From Heterodera schachtii (taxonomy: Eukaryota > Nematoda > Chromadorea > Rhabditida > Heteroderidae), in NCBI GenBank assembly GCA_023374025.1, contig SIJG01000173.1:116039-180038 (forward strand): 64,000 bases of DNA, in the 5' to 3' direction. Positions 47,546-61,314 of the stretch are shown one piece after another. Each line of letters begins with the position of its first letter. Within the stretch, counting starts at the first letter, position 1. Below the pieces are notes generated by a model that did no database searches, had not been told where the DNA came from, and worked only from the letters and a program-made list of their open reading frames with translations. The position numbers and the translations under genes were made by a program.

Positions 47546-47700
47546 TCATTAGCATGTTACATGTTACATGCAAAGAAAGCAACTATGAACTCCTTCTGTT
47601 AGCATGTAACATGTAGAACAGCCTAGGTAGCGAAGCTCCCAAAGCGCGAAGCGCTTTTTCCCAGGCCCAGATCCGACGGTTCACGCACCCGCTAGTATTA
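47546..47700 (+). repeat. Mini-hairpin repeat unit on the far side of the satellite
   Basis: Begins with ATGTTACATGTTACATGC and GAACTCCTTCTGTTAGCATG, like the units at 42.43-42.9 kb. It then has AGC-GAA-GCT and the perfect 17-nt hairpin AAAGCGC-GAA-GCGCTTT at 47641-47657. So the same repeat brackets the satellite on both sides. Confidence 0.75.
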
Positions 47701-49429
47701 TTAATATAATTATTTTATGCTTTTATAAATTATAATTCCCTTGTCCTTCAAAGTCTCTTTTTTATTATGCAGAAGTTCTATATATTTTTACTTTTTAATT
47801 AAGAACGTAAAGTTTAAAAATATTTTTTAATTTTATTACTATTTTTATTTTAATTTTCAATTTTCGCGATTTCTGGAAAATGGTCCAGTTTATTTGTTTT
47901 TATTTTTAAAACATCTAACTCTGTTCTTATTTTAGTGTTTTGGATTTTTAATGCATATATTAGAGATTTTATTACAGAATTTCAGTAAATAAAATGAAAA
48001 TTTTTAGATAGTTAGTTGAATATGCAATAATTTTTCATTTTACAGAAATGTTCTTTTATAGCATTATTAGAAATATTTACTGCTAATAATCATATAAATT
48101 TTTATTAATTTATTTATACTGCTTGAAGAGATAATTTTATATTTTGATAAGTTTTAATCTCGTCTAGAAGAATACATTTATTTAATATAAAATAAAATTT
48201 CATCTCTTATATCATTGGATTTATAAATGTTTTCATTAATATACTTAATTATTAGGGTTGGGATTGATAGGCAAATGCCTAAAATTTGCGCCTGTTTTTA
48301 GAATCGAAAGCCACTAAAATATAAATAATTAAATTAAAATATAACTAGAATAAGATGCTTTTTATTAAGTTTTTATATATTTTGTTAAATAAAAAGCGTA
48401 AATAAAAATTTTTTTTTCTTTAATTGTTTTATAATTATCATTTCAAAAAACTCATTTTAAGATAAAAATATTAATTCTTTTTGTCTTTATAGTGACTATT
48501 GCACTTGTCTAGGTTCAATTTCTCGTAGTCAAATTATTCGCAATCTAAAATTGATTAAACATTTTAAAAACCAAAATTCTTTATTTAATTTAAAAGAATT
48601 TTGTAAGGTATCTCTTGCCGTATCATAATGCAATTCTTTTATATGATATCCAATTAATTTATTTTATAATAATATCTTTAGATATAGAAAATTATTATTT
48701 TTTAGTTTTAAATATCATTAAATTTTTCAATGTCATAAGTTGAAAGTTAAAATAATTTCACAATATTTTTTCTTAAGGAGATTATTTAGAATATTTTACT
48801 TTTTACAATATCATCCATTTTTACTACTTCGATTTTTGCTACTTTTTCATATGTTTTTTAAATGTATGTGAAATAATTTAAATTAAGTTAGTTTTTGCCA
48901 ATTGCGCATCAACCACAAAAGAAGCTTGGAAAAATATACAAATTAATTAAGAACCAGGCTTAATTATAATTTATACATGAATATATGAAATTTTTTATTA
49001 ATAACCATCAGATAAAAATGAAATATTTTATATTCAAATTTGCATTAATTTCATAGAACATAATCTATTAATTTTTAAGGTATTTGTTTAAATTAAAATA
49101 AAATTTATTTGATACAATTTTTTCTGATTTAAACTAATATTGTCAATAGTTTTTTAGTGTTTTTTATTTTCACCTTAGTAAAAATTTCTTTAATTGATTA
49201 TGAATTATTAAAAAAATTTAAATTTTATATTGGCTGAGTTATATGGGGTGCGAAAACTTTTAATTTCTCTATTAAATGCTTTTCTTTATTTCACTAGTAT
49301 TTTAGCGTGCATTAAGTTATATTGTCGGAAAATTTAATTCTGTTCCTTTTGTTTTATATTTTCTTTACTTGCTACGGCCTAATATGTACGAAAAACGAGT
49401 TTTTAACTTGGTTTGAAGCTTCTAGCTTC
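47701..49429. other. AT-rich stretch, possible solo transposon end
   Basis: No gene. TAGGGTTGGGATTGATAGGC at 48253 resembles a hAT-type terminus, but no matching second end or duplication is found. The rest is T-rich background. Confidence 0.5.
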
Positions 49430-49891
49430 AACTTTTTGGTGCCTTTTTTGCGATTTTGGTGCCTTATGCCGGGCACGTAATTTTGGTCCTTTTTTTACCT
49501 TTTGGTGCCTTTTTTCACGCCTTTTTCAGGATTTTTGGAAAAAAATCAAAATTTTTTAATTTTTTGCTATTTTTCTTATCGTATTCTTACAATTTCCAAA
49601 AAAATTTTTCCGGCGGCGCCTATCGCCACCGCCGGGACGCCCAAAAAATTGTCGTTTTCGGAGCTAAAAATTCCTTTTTTTCTCTCCGGTTATGAAAGAT
49701 ATAAAAAAAATTTGGCCAGAAGAGCAAAAAAAAAAAAAAAGGTCTTTTGGAAAATTTTCTAGAAAAATGTTGATTTTTGCTGCCTTTTTCCAATTTTTCG
49801 TGCCTTTTTTGACGTTTTTGTTCATTTTTATGCCTTTTCACATTTTTCGTGCCTATTAGAGAAATTTTCGTGCCTAAAAGTCCGGTCTCTA
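49430..49891 (-). repeat. GTGCC-family repeat with hAT-like terminus
   Basis: The inverted relative of 7,722-8,095. GGTGCCTTTTT-type words repeat along it, and it ends GTGCCTAAAAGTCCGGTCTC then TA at 49,891. Its complement starts TAGAGACC, like the TAGGGACTCC start at 7722. The opposite end is not recognisable. A GC hairpin motif sits inside at 49612-49633. Confidence 0.55.
49612..49633 (-). repeat. GC hairpin motif, copy 3 (inverted)
   Basis: GGCGGCGCC, TATC, GCCACCGCC on the plus strand. The complement matches the GATA-loop motif of the hAT-type element at 5227 and 5445, including the A/T-rich run that follows it. Pairing is weaker here, because the middle of the stem has changed. Confidence 0.5.
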
Positions 49892-52800
49892 GTTATCTTA
49901 TATATATTTTTGTTTATTTAATTGTTTTCATTTGTAAATGTTCGATAAAAAGTTTGTTCAGAGATAAAAGGATCTCCAAATTTGTTTATCCGCTTGATCA
50001 TTATTTATTGAAAGAAAAACATATATTTTATTCGAATTCACGAAAGATTATTTTATATAACCTAAATGTAAGAGAAATTTTTTGATTAATAATATTGCAT
50101 CTTTATATATGTAAGCTTATAAATTTTTGAATTTTGTAGTTGTTTATTTCGGGAATTTGGTATATAAATTTATATATTAAAATTCATTTTTATAATAAAT
50201 ATTTTAAAAATCCACGGGTTGTTCCTTCTATTCGTTGAGATAATTTGATCTATTCCTCTTTACAAGAGCAGCGTCAAGTCATCCATTAGCTCAACCTTTA
50301 TCAAAATAATTTATATTTGACATTTTATTTTTAAATAGTTTTGTTTTTAATTTAAATATTTTTAAATATAGCAAATTTCATTTCTCAAACTGAGTAAAAA
50401 TTATTTTTTATAAAAGCTGATTATATTTCAAAATGTTTTTGATATTTCAAATGTTCTCATATATAAAATCATATCTGTTATTTGATACTATTTATTATGT
50501 TTTCAATTTTTAATTCAATTTGTTTTAACTTGTTAATTTTTTCGATATTTTTGAATAACTTTTTTATTTTATTTTTATTCAATTTCATCATTTAATCCCC
50601 ATGATTATGATTTGATGAACTCATACTCCGTTTTCTCATTATTGTGAAAAAGGATAATCTCCGGTAAATTAGTATACTAATTCCCACAATCTTCATTATT
50701 ACAAATGTTTTTTTATTGATTAAAGGAAAATTTTGAAAATTTGGTTGTGTTGGTTAACAGATTTTCACCAAAAATGTCCAAATTTTGCGATTGTATTTTC
50801 CAATTTTTTTGAAAAGTCTAAGATACTCATAAAGATCACTTAAAATTTTTAATTTCTTTCGTCTGCGCCTGTGTTTTTTTCTATTTTTGAAATTATTTCT
50901 TGTTCTTTTATATTTATTTTTATATTTTTTGTATGCACTTTAATGAATTGACGAATTTTGTTTTTGTAATATCCCATTTACTTTCATTTGTTTTTTATTT
51001 TTAATTCATTATTAGATTAATGGATTTTGCTAAATTTGAGGTTGACTTTAAATATGTTTATTTAATTTTGTTATAAATTTAATATGTTTCACTTTTCGAA
51101 AATTTTGATTTAAATAGTTTCAAATTTCAACTGTCTTTGTTTATCAAGAAATTTCAACAAAAAAAATCATTATGAAATAAAATTTAATTGTTTATTTATA
51201 AGTCTAAGTGATTTTAATAATATTTTATTACCTTGTATCCATTTAAAGGAAAATTCTATTGAAAATATTAATTAATCAAAAATTTAATTTATTTTACTCG
51301 ATATTATTGCTTTGGTTTAGAATATTTGCCTTTTCATTGAAGATAATGTTGTTTAATATGTAATGTGTTTGCTTTTTATTTGCAGTTAATTTTCTCAGCT
51401 AAAATTTAATATCTTTTTTTATAGGTTTTGGCAAAATCTTTGTTTTGCCATCACTTATGTTATTTTTAAAAAAAGCATTAATAAAATTAAAAACGCAATA
51501 TTTTTTTTTGATTTGAGAAGTTTAATCAAAGGTTTATAGAATTAACATTTTCTTTTAAATTTTCTTTTCAATATTATAAAGTGTTCTTTTGTAATACATC
51601 TTATTTTATAAGTTTATATTTAATTTATAATTAATCTTGCTACTTTTGAAGTTTACCTTCACTTTTTATATAGTTTTGCAAATCCCAATAAGAGTGATTA
51701 ATTATTTAGATCAGATATAAAAGTTAAGTAATATTCAAATAAATAGAAAATTTGTTTTTTAAAATTTGTATAAAATATATCTTTTTACATGAATGTTATG
51801 TAAGTAAAAAAATAGCCATTTTACGTTTATTATTAATAATTTCATTTGCACCAATATACAAGCAAATCTCAAAATTGCCGGATCTTATATATTTTATAAG
51901 AAATAATTTTTTTCTCTGGTTTTTGCTGGTTTAATTCCGCAAATTTAATTATATTAATTTTCATCATTTTTTCATTTTTTATTATTGCCGTAAATTATAT
52001 TATGATCTTTGTAAGTATATAAGAATTCATATATAATATATATATATATAATGATTTTCTTTTGTTTTTTTAATAGCAATGAATATAATTTTAATAGTAT
52101 TAAATTATAATGTTATTATATTGATTTTTAATATGATACAATTGTTTTTATTTTTAAAAATTTAGTTTTTTTCTGTCATTAAACTCGCCGAAAACTGATC
52201 CCTTTGGGTATAGTAATTCCTTCATAATTCATAATTCTTTTTTATTTTTTATTTATACTTTCCTAAATAAATTTAATTTAGGGTAAATTTTTAAATATAT
52301 TTTCTATAGTTGTCGTCTATGAAAAACAAACAAATAGCAAAAATTCTGAATAGCATTTATAATTTATATTAATTAAATGAACTATTTTAATTTTACAAAT
52401 ATTTATTATTGCTGGAAATGATCTTTTCATTTTACAATCTTCAAGTAAAGTATTTTTACTTAATGTTATTTTGTTCTGATATAGCATTTAATTTAATTGA
52501 AAAATTAAGCAATATTTACTTTCTTTACTTGAACTTAGTTAGCTTAATTGAATTCCCTCGTCAAACATTGATTTATTTTGTTATTGAAATTAATTTTTTA
52601 TTTAAAATTGAACTCTTTTTCCAGGTATTTATGAAATTTAGACTTTAATGCAGAGTTTCGTGAAGTCGTAAAGCCTTTGATCTGTCATTTCTTGTACCTT
52701 TTTTAATATCTGTTTATTTATAATGCTTCTCTCGGTCATTGCATTTTCATTTTTTTTTTTTTAATTTTTTGCTAATAAATTTTTTTAATATGACTGAATT

Positions 52801-54664
52801 TCTTTTTTATAAAATATTTAATGATTTTTCTTTTTTTAATAATTTTAATATTTTATCTTTTTTCTGTCCCTTCTTAATCATAAAATTTCAGAAATTTAAT
52901 TGAGTTTTAAAACATATTGGGCGGATTTAACAACAAAGATCTGAATTTTTTTCCATAATTATAAAAAATTTTTAAATTTTTAAAGCAAGGAAATATTATA
53001 TATGGAAATCGAATGAAAAAATCATATAATTATAATATAAAAATATATAAATTCATTCCTGTTCATCATAAATACCAAGCTTAGATCTTAGAAAAAGTTG
53101 AAATAGAAACATAAATTTCAAAACATAAATTATAAAACCCATTCATATAAAACGAAAAATAATGTAATAATTTTAAAGATAAATACGAAAAGGTTTGTAT
53201 TTGAAATTAATACCAAAAATATTTAAAAATTAAAATATTCTTTAAAAAAGTTTAAACTATAAGAAATTATTAATCAACAAATTAGTAAAAAATTTTTTTA
53301 ATAATAAATTTTAAAAGAAATGTACATAAATTTTTGCAATTTGATGTATAAATAAATTTAAAAGAGGAAAAGATCATAAAACTACATATACATACATCAA
53401 TAAAATTATTATTTTATTTACTTTATGGTGGATTAAAATGAAAAATAAAATAAGTGTCCCTTATCTCTTTTTTATTTATTTATTTTTTTGATAATTTCGG
53501 TTTGGATTATCAATTTTTTTTATAACAATAATATAAAACTTTACTTTATTTAAATGACCCTTTGAACGAGATAAGTATAAGTATAATAAATTTGATATTC
53601 TATTAAAAAAAATAAACATTACCTCAAGAAAAATTATATAAAGATTCACTTTTGATTTTTAAAATGAACTATAACATTTTACATTATTTATTTCAATTTA
53701 CTGTCACGGTACATGGAAACTTTTTTAATTCTTTTTAAAAATAGAAATTATTGTCAAAGTTTTCTATTTAAATGCTAGTCATAAATTAGACATGTACAAT
53801 AATAATTAAGAAAATTTTTGTCTAACAATAAACGTAATAAATCTATAGTACTGTATTTTCAAAATTTCCACTAAATTTGTAAATACAAATATCCCTGATA
53901 TAAAAGAATAAATTAATTTTTGTTTATATTAACAGCTAAAATGAAAACAAAACAAAATAGGATTATTTAAAAAAAATAAGTGATTATCAAATAATGATTT
54001 TGTTTAATAAAAAAAAACTAAACAAAAATTATTCGTTAATGAAAAAGTTATGATTTCTAACAATAAAAAAATTGTTCAATTCTATCAGGATAATGAAAAT
54101 ATAAAATAATCTAAATAAAAGTAATAAGCGTTATAAATTCATTAACTACAATTTGATTAGTTTAAAATATTTAAATATTTAAAAAATAGTAATTTATTTA
54201 ACAGCGTAGGTTAAATGAAAAATACAAGACAGTAAAAAATAAATGCGAAAAACTACCTTAATTCGCGAAAAATATATAAATTATATTTGTTTTCAATTTT
54301 GGGTTTTATCCTAGATATTGCTCTATTTATTCTATTTTTTATATAAATTTAATAATTTTAGCAAAACCTTAATATGTTAAAACACATAAAATATCTAAAA
54401 TCCAGAAAATTGGAAAAATTATTCAATATATAATTATATGGAATAAATATATATGAACATAATTTATTTAACTAATTATTTAGTTTAAAGTTTAACTAAT
54501 AAAATAAAAAATAAAAGTAAAAAGCTGAATTTCCATTCTTTACAAATATATAACAATATGAAATTTTATAACATTAATCTTTTATATTTATTAATAAAAT
54601 CTAAAAATTATTAGTCATAAAAATCCCTAACATGGCGTTACGGAGGCGCATTTTTTTTTATTAA
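49892..54664. other. AT-rich gene-free stretch
   Basis: Nothing supportable. A short AT dinucleotide run lies near 52,030-52,050. The plus strand is T-rich until about 52.96 kb and then abruptly A-rich. Confidence 0.6.
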
Positions 54665-55375
54665 TAAAGGGGCGGTCCCTCCTTCTGATTGGTTGAGCAC
54701 ATGGCACCTTACAATAGTACTACTACACATATATATTAATATTTCAATAAATAATTAATTTATATTTCGGAATTAATTTTTTTATGTAACTGATTGCCGG
54801 GAGGCTCCTGAAATTGTGGCAATTCTTAAGGAACTTTAAATGAATTTTTAAACTCTTATTTTTTAGAGACTTGGCAATTTTTTTCGTGGCTTACATGATT
54901 TTCTCAAAGGACATCTATAACTTACGATTCTAAAAATAATAAAAATTTAAATTTCCTCAATTATATTCTTTTCAAATAAAGCAAATGCTTTTCTTTTGAT
55001 AAACATTCACTTCGATAAGAGTTTATTTAAGAAATTATTTTTAATTAAAAATATTCTTATTATTATTTAAAGATAAAAATTAAATGTCTAATAAAATTGC
55101 TTTTTAAAAACTAAATAAAAATTTAATTAATTCACTTTTTATTTTTGTAAAATTAATGATTTAATTGTTAAACATGTGAATATTTTACTTTAATTCAAAA
55201 TAATATTAATGAAAGGACGAGGAAGTTGCAAGTCTGACAATGAACCTCAAAATGAAAAAAATATATTTGAAAAGATATTCATTGATAATTAAATAAATAA
55301 AAGAAAAATTTAAATTTATAACTCAAAATTTAAAATTATAATAAATTAGCAAGTGAATTAAGTAACATAATAAAT
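54665..55375 (-). repeat. Right copy of the long diverged inverted repeat
   Basis: Its reverse complement matches 39,105-40,680 in order, with a gap opposite 39.57-40.48 kb. The GC-box end faces inward, as in the left copy. The two copies enclose 14 kb including the 14-bp minisatellite and the satellite. Confidence 0.78.
54667..54713 (-). promoter_or_regulatory. Conserved CCAAT/GC-box-like block, right copy
   Basis: On the minus strand it reads TGTAAGGTGCCAT, GCTCAACCAATCAGA and GGGACCGCCCCTT, with only small changes from the block at 40,609-40,656. Confidence 0.4.
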
Positions 55376-58300
55376 AAAATTATATCTTGTACAATATAAA
55401 AACAGCAATAAATTGAAAAAATAATATTAAAAATAATAAAAAATCAATGCTAAAAAAAGATAAATAATCAAATTGATCTGAAATAAATATATAGACATCA
55501 GATTTCTACATTAAAATCAGAAAATTCGTAAAAAAAAGTGTGTACATTAATAGAATTCAATTTTTGTACTAATGAAATAATCAGAATGAGAAAATAATTA
55601 ATGGAACAGATAAAATATTGTAATCAGTTCGCAAAATAATTCAATAATTATTTATTCTGAAATTTAATGAATATTTTTTTAAATAAATTTATAAATGTGT
55701 AACTAATAAAAAAGAAAGCCCACATTTTATACTCATTTAACTTTAGTAAATAAAAAATACTAATAATTTTGGCAGAGGTAAACTAATTATGCAATTTAAA
55801 ATAAATACATATAAAATAAATCATTGAATTACTTTAAAAAATATCACAAAAATTTTACAAATTTAAAACTAAAAAAGAGAATAACTCGAAACATTATAAA
55901 AATAAAGCATACATAAAAATATAAAACGCCAAAAGACACCAATTGTCGCACAAAGAAAAAATCGTATTCGTTCAAAAGAGAATGAGTAAATCAAATGACA
56001 AAACCAAATTCAGAAGTTACAAAATAATTTAGAAATTAAAAATAATTCAATTCATAATTTATAACTTATATCACTCCTAATTATAAATTCAATTTTGAGT
56101 GTGATCATTATTGAATATTATAATATCACAAGTTAATATAAAATAAAAATATTTATGCAAAACAACTTTATATATTTTTTAAGTAGTAAAATTGAATCGA
56201 AGATGCTCTAGAAAATTTTATAAAATTAAAAAAAATATTTGCCAAATGTAGTAATAATTTACCTAAATAGTTTAAAGCACAAAAAATTAACATAATACAA
56301 TATCTATACTTTAGAAAAAGCTATTCATAATCATTTACTTTAAATTAAACAGAGATAATTTAAATGAAATATAAAGTCGTAATCTTTGTTTTCTATTTAG
56401 TTAAGAAATATAAGAATGATATAAAGTTACATGGTCATGGAAAAATATTTTTAATAAAAGAAAAAAATAAAAATATTTCAAATTGAATTTTAAAAAAAAC
56501 ATAATATCCATATGATTTAAAAGGTACGACGATGAAAAAAGGCGCCGCCAGGAAAATTTTTAGAATTCGTTAAAAGAATTTATCACAGGGCTCGGATCGT
56601 ACCAAGTAACTTTCCAAGTACATAACTGTGAAAATTTAAGAATTCCAAGTACACATAAAACTTTGAACAAATAAACATTAAAAAGTTTAGTTATCATCAA
56701 ACTATCAAATTATTTTATTTAATTAAAAAGAAATAATTGAAATTTATAAAATGTAAATAAATTTTTAAATAAATTAACCATTTTATAATTTAAAAAATAA
56801 TTAATAGCTTGGAAATAAATTATTACTTATATTAATAATTAATAATTATATCTTCTTCTGAATTTACATAACCAGATCAAAAATAGTAATTTTAGTTATT
56901 CAGGCCGATTGTTCCATTACATAAATTAAAATTTAAAATTTATTATATTAATTTAACCTATTTAATACTATGAATGAATTTCAAAACATGGACATTACAC
57001 AGACTTGAATTTAAAATATTATTTATTTTTATAATAATTCATGAAAAACTTAATTAGTTATTTGTTGTAAAAAATGATTAATTTTATAATGGGACGAAAA
57101 CGTATTTGTTTATTATTCATTAAAGTTTATGCATATTACAAAACAAAACAAAAATATTAAAAAAGCCTAAAAATGAGAAATATAGAAAATTTTAAGTCTT
57201 TTCAAAAAATGATATAAGAAAAATATAGAGAATGCGAATCTCATAGGCACAAAAGAACAAGCACTTCAGAACAATTTATAATAAATAAATCTTTTCAGTT
57301 TTTCATAATCAAAAATAAATTTAAATATTTTATAATTAATAATTTGATTAATTAATTAAATCAAAATTCAAAAAAAAACACATTTATTTAATATGATTAA
57401 AGAAAAAAAAATCCGTTAAATTTTATTATAGGAAAGTTGCTCTGCAAAAAAAAAACTGCAAATAGCGAGAGAATTAAAATTTAAATGTTTTTGTTAAAAA
57501 TAATTTTCCATCTAATATTCAATCAAAAAAAAGCATATATTTTTTTAAATAGAGAAGCATTTAAATTATTGTAGAAATGTGAAATTTCATAAAAAATATT
57601 AACTTTCTAAGAATTCTTGGTTTTCTTTATTTTTGAGATGGAAAATAGTTAAATAAGTTTTTCCTTATTTGAAACATTCGAATTTGCCATCGATTTTTAA
57701 TTCAAATATAAATCATAATCTTTGAAATTTACAAATATATTAATAATTCTTTGAAAATTGCAAACAATTTTTATTTTAACATTTTACCAGCATTATTAGG
57801 TTAATTTTTAATTAATATAAAAATGCTTTTTAATGAAATTTTGTTGTTTTAAATGTATATTTATGTCTATTCAATTAAATTTGTATATGGATCTTTTCTA
57901 ATCTACTCAAATAATACTATGATATAAAACATAATATTACTTTGTTAAAGGTCAATTTTATTTATTTAAATAAATTTTTAAGTAAATAATTTATATTTCA
58001 AATTTTGTAATTAGAGTTACTTAGTCTTTTTTAATTATTCTTTCACTTTTTTCTCATTTGATATCTCATGTTCCGTTGATTAAACATTTTAAGAATCCAG
58101 AAAAATGGAATATTTATATGCAAACTTTATTAATTTAGTTCTTAAATACTTGCCATTGCTTTTCAAAATTCTTCATTTGCAACTCTTTGCTTTTTAGATC
58201 AATAATAAATAAATATAAAATATTGAATTTACTTTTGTAATTGTATAAAGAGATTTTTTATTTTAATCCCATAATTTAATTTATATTAATAGTATTGTGA

Positions 58301-61098
58301 AAATAATTTTTGTCAAACTATTCTCATAAAAGATTATCTTTAATGCAATCATTTTATTAAATGTATAATTAAAAATTTATTTATTTACTTTTAATCGATT
58401 GGATGTAAACGACTAGGAATATGAATATGAATATAATAAAAAAAATATAAATTTAAAAACAATTCAAGACATTTGAGGAACTTTACATTAAAAATAATGA
58501 GGAGGTGTGTTTTAATTTATCAATCAACACCAAAATAAATTTTATTTTAATGTTTTTAATAAATTTGCATTTAAATGTTTACTTTTATTTATGCTTTTGC
58601 CAGTTTATTTTTACAATCAGATTTGTTAATGACCTTTAAATATTTCTTGTAATCGAAATGTTTATAACACTATTTTGGGCAAATAAACGAAAAAATAAAT
58701 AATAAACAAAAATAAAATAAAATAATTGTTAGAGCTGTTTATATATAAAAATAAATTTCACAAAATAAATTATTATTCAAAATAGAGCAGAAATTTAAGA
58801 TTTAAACATTTGATAGTTAATCTTTAAAATTAATTTTAGATACATACAGTCATTCCATTGATTCTCAGTCTAATTAATGTTTATTTTGATGATATTCAAA
58901 ATAACAAATAGCGATAGAAGAATATTTTTTAATTAGTTACAATAAAAAAACTAAAAAAACTTTATTCAAAATTTATTAATTATATTCTATTTAAATACTT
59001 TGTTTTCTAGCCGCGAAATTTGCGCCGCTCATTAAAAATTTTATAAGATTGACCAACAATTTTTCTAAATTAGAATCGGTTGATATTCAATTAAAAATCG
59101 CGAAATAGAGGCGAAAAAGTAAAATCTGTGCTTTTTTCAAAATTAAAATCGATGCAAATAACTTTTCAACAATTTTAATGACAAAATACATACATAAATT
59201 TCATCTCATTTCACAAATTAAATTAATGAAAAAATAAACATTTGTCATTTGAAATAAAAACTAAAATCAAATAATTATTTAAAAAATAAAAAAATTAAAT
59301 TGAAACGGTTTAAAAAAATAGAAAAAAAAATTGAATATGTGATCTATTAAATAAATATTATTGAAAACAACTTTCAATGAAATTTTAAAATAAAAATATC
59401 TTTAATGTAATACTCGTTTATAATAACAAAGGTATAAAATTAAATTTAAAATTATATCGAAATGGGTCTTAAAAATAACATTTGATTTAAAAGAATACAA
59501 TTGGATTATAATTTATTCGAACTCGAACAAATTAATAAAAGTATTTCTTAATTATTTGATTCTTATAAGCATTTAATATTAATTGAATATATAATTTTGT
59601 CCATCACAAAAACTGTTTAACTAAAAAAGTGGAGGTGGTTCGAAGAAAACGAATTGTGCGACCGAGTAAATTCTAATATAAAGACACACTTATCTGTGCA
59701 GTTGTGACTTAAACTTTTTATATAGTAATTTTACCATATTTCCATTTTTTCATATGAACATTAAATTAATTATAATAAATTAAGAATTAAGAATAAAAAT
59801 AAAAATAATAAAATAAAATGATTAAAAAAACCTAAAACAAAAACCAAAAAAAAAAGATATACAGAAATTAATCCTTGAATTATTATTTGTAAGTTTTTGG
59901 AGAATTTTACCAATTAGATGAAATATTAAAATTAATGATTAAATTAAAAGAAATTGCACATTTATTAATGAAAATAAAAAAATTTCTTGAATATTTTGCA
60001 GACAATTTGGGAAAAATTATAAATAAAATTTTTAGAAAAAATGAAAGATAGATTTGGCCTCGACAGGTACATTTCATTCAGTTTCAGATAAAGAAAAATA
60101 TTTATATTTTTGAGGGCACTCTTCGTCGCCAAAAATTTTTGTTTTATCTCTTTTACCAAAAAAAACTTGTAAAAATAATCAATTTTCAATTCATATTAAA
60201 GAAATTAAAAATGTAATTCAAAGCAAAAAATAAATAACGAAAATTATTTAACAATGTATATTTTATTAAAGCGATTTTATAAAAATAAATAAGTATTTTT
60301 AAAAGATTATAACAAAATGAAACAAACAAGTACAAATTATTTAATTTTAATTAATTAATAAGAATCAGAGAAATTAAAAAAATGCATTTATAATATAAAA
60401 ACAGTACCCCGACGAGAATGATCAATCATGGACTTCAACATGAAAATAATTAGACAACCATAAATACACATTAAAATGAAACAATAATAAGCACTGAATT
60501 AAAAGAACTAATTTTTTACATTAATATCAAATTACAATTAAATACAATTTATTAATTAAATTTAAACGGGTGGAATTAAATTCTTTATATTCAAAAATAT
60601 TATTAAAAATTTAATATAATTTAGTATTTTCTTTAAATGTTAACAAAAATTTGGCTAATTATTTCTTAATTTGATTTTATTTTGGCTAAATACTAGAACT
60701 GCAATGTGCATAAATAATAATTATTTATTCTTATTCGGATAAAATGATAAATAAATAAAATTAAAAAATGAAAAAAAAATATGGAACCAATGCATGAAAT
60801 TTTTGGAGCGGCTGATAACACGAAATATAAATAAATAATATTTAATATATACAAAGAAAAATAGGTATTTTTATTGTTCCTGCTGTTTATAATTTAAAAG
60901 ATTTAAGAAAAAATGAAAATAAATATTCTTTGTCAGAATGTGCAGAAAAAGATAATGCCTAATGTTTATGCATAAATATTAAATAAAAATTCAATGTTAA
61001 TTGAATTTGCATTTAAATTAAAAAATAAACAATTCTTTTTAAACAAGAATTAAATTTTTCAATGAAAAATAAAAGTTTATAAAGTTAACATAAGCAAC
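55376..61098. other. AT-rich desert, A-rich on the plus strand
   Basis: No gene seen. A GC patch at 56,520-56,600 contains GGCGCCGCC (56541-56549) plus GGAAAATTTTTAGAATT, a half copy of the GATA-loop hairpin repeat. Another patch at 59,010-59,035 is short and unassigned. Confidence 0.6.
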
Positions 61099-61106
61099 GT
61101 AAATTT
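61099..61106. repeat. Left target-site duplication of hAT-type MITE
   Basis: GTAAATTT directly before TAGAGTTGG, repeated exactly at 61307-61314. Confidence 0.9.
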
Positions 61107-61306
61107 TAGAGTTGGTCGGGACCGGGACTGGTACTGAAAAAAACGGGTACAACTGAGTACCCAGTCCCGGTTTTGACAAATTTTGACCGGGACCGGGAAA
61201 TTCTCGGGTTTTTTCCCGGTTTTCCCAGCCAAAAAGTCCCGGTTTTTGCAACCCGAAAATTCCCGGTCCCGGTTTTTGTCAAAATTCCCGGTCCCGACCA
61301 ACCCTA
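61107..61306. mobile_element. 200-bp hAT-type MITE
   Basis: Begins TAGAGTTGGTCGGGACCGGG and ends with the inverse of TAGGGTTGGTCGGGACCGGG, one mismatch in about 21 bp. A perfect 8-bp duplication (GTAAATTT) flanks it. The interior is made of CCCGGT/ACCGGG words and short A/T runs, and no protein is encoded. It is of the same general type as the 1,087-bp element at 4,555 (TAGGGTTG start, 8-bp duplication), but the internal sequence differs. Confidence 0.9.
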
Positions 61307-61314
61307 GTAAATTT
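61307..61314. repeat. Right target-site duplication of hAT-type MITE
   Basis: Exact second copy of GTAAATTT directly after CAACCCTA. Confidence 0.9.

Noticed and set aside
48253..48300. Third hAT-type element starting TAGGGTTGGG
   Set aside because: No complementary terminus followed by the octamer TTAATTAT is found downstream.
52029..52052. AT dinucleotide microsatellite as a notable feature
   Set aside because: It is short and expected in DNA of this composition.
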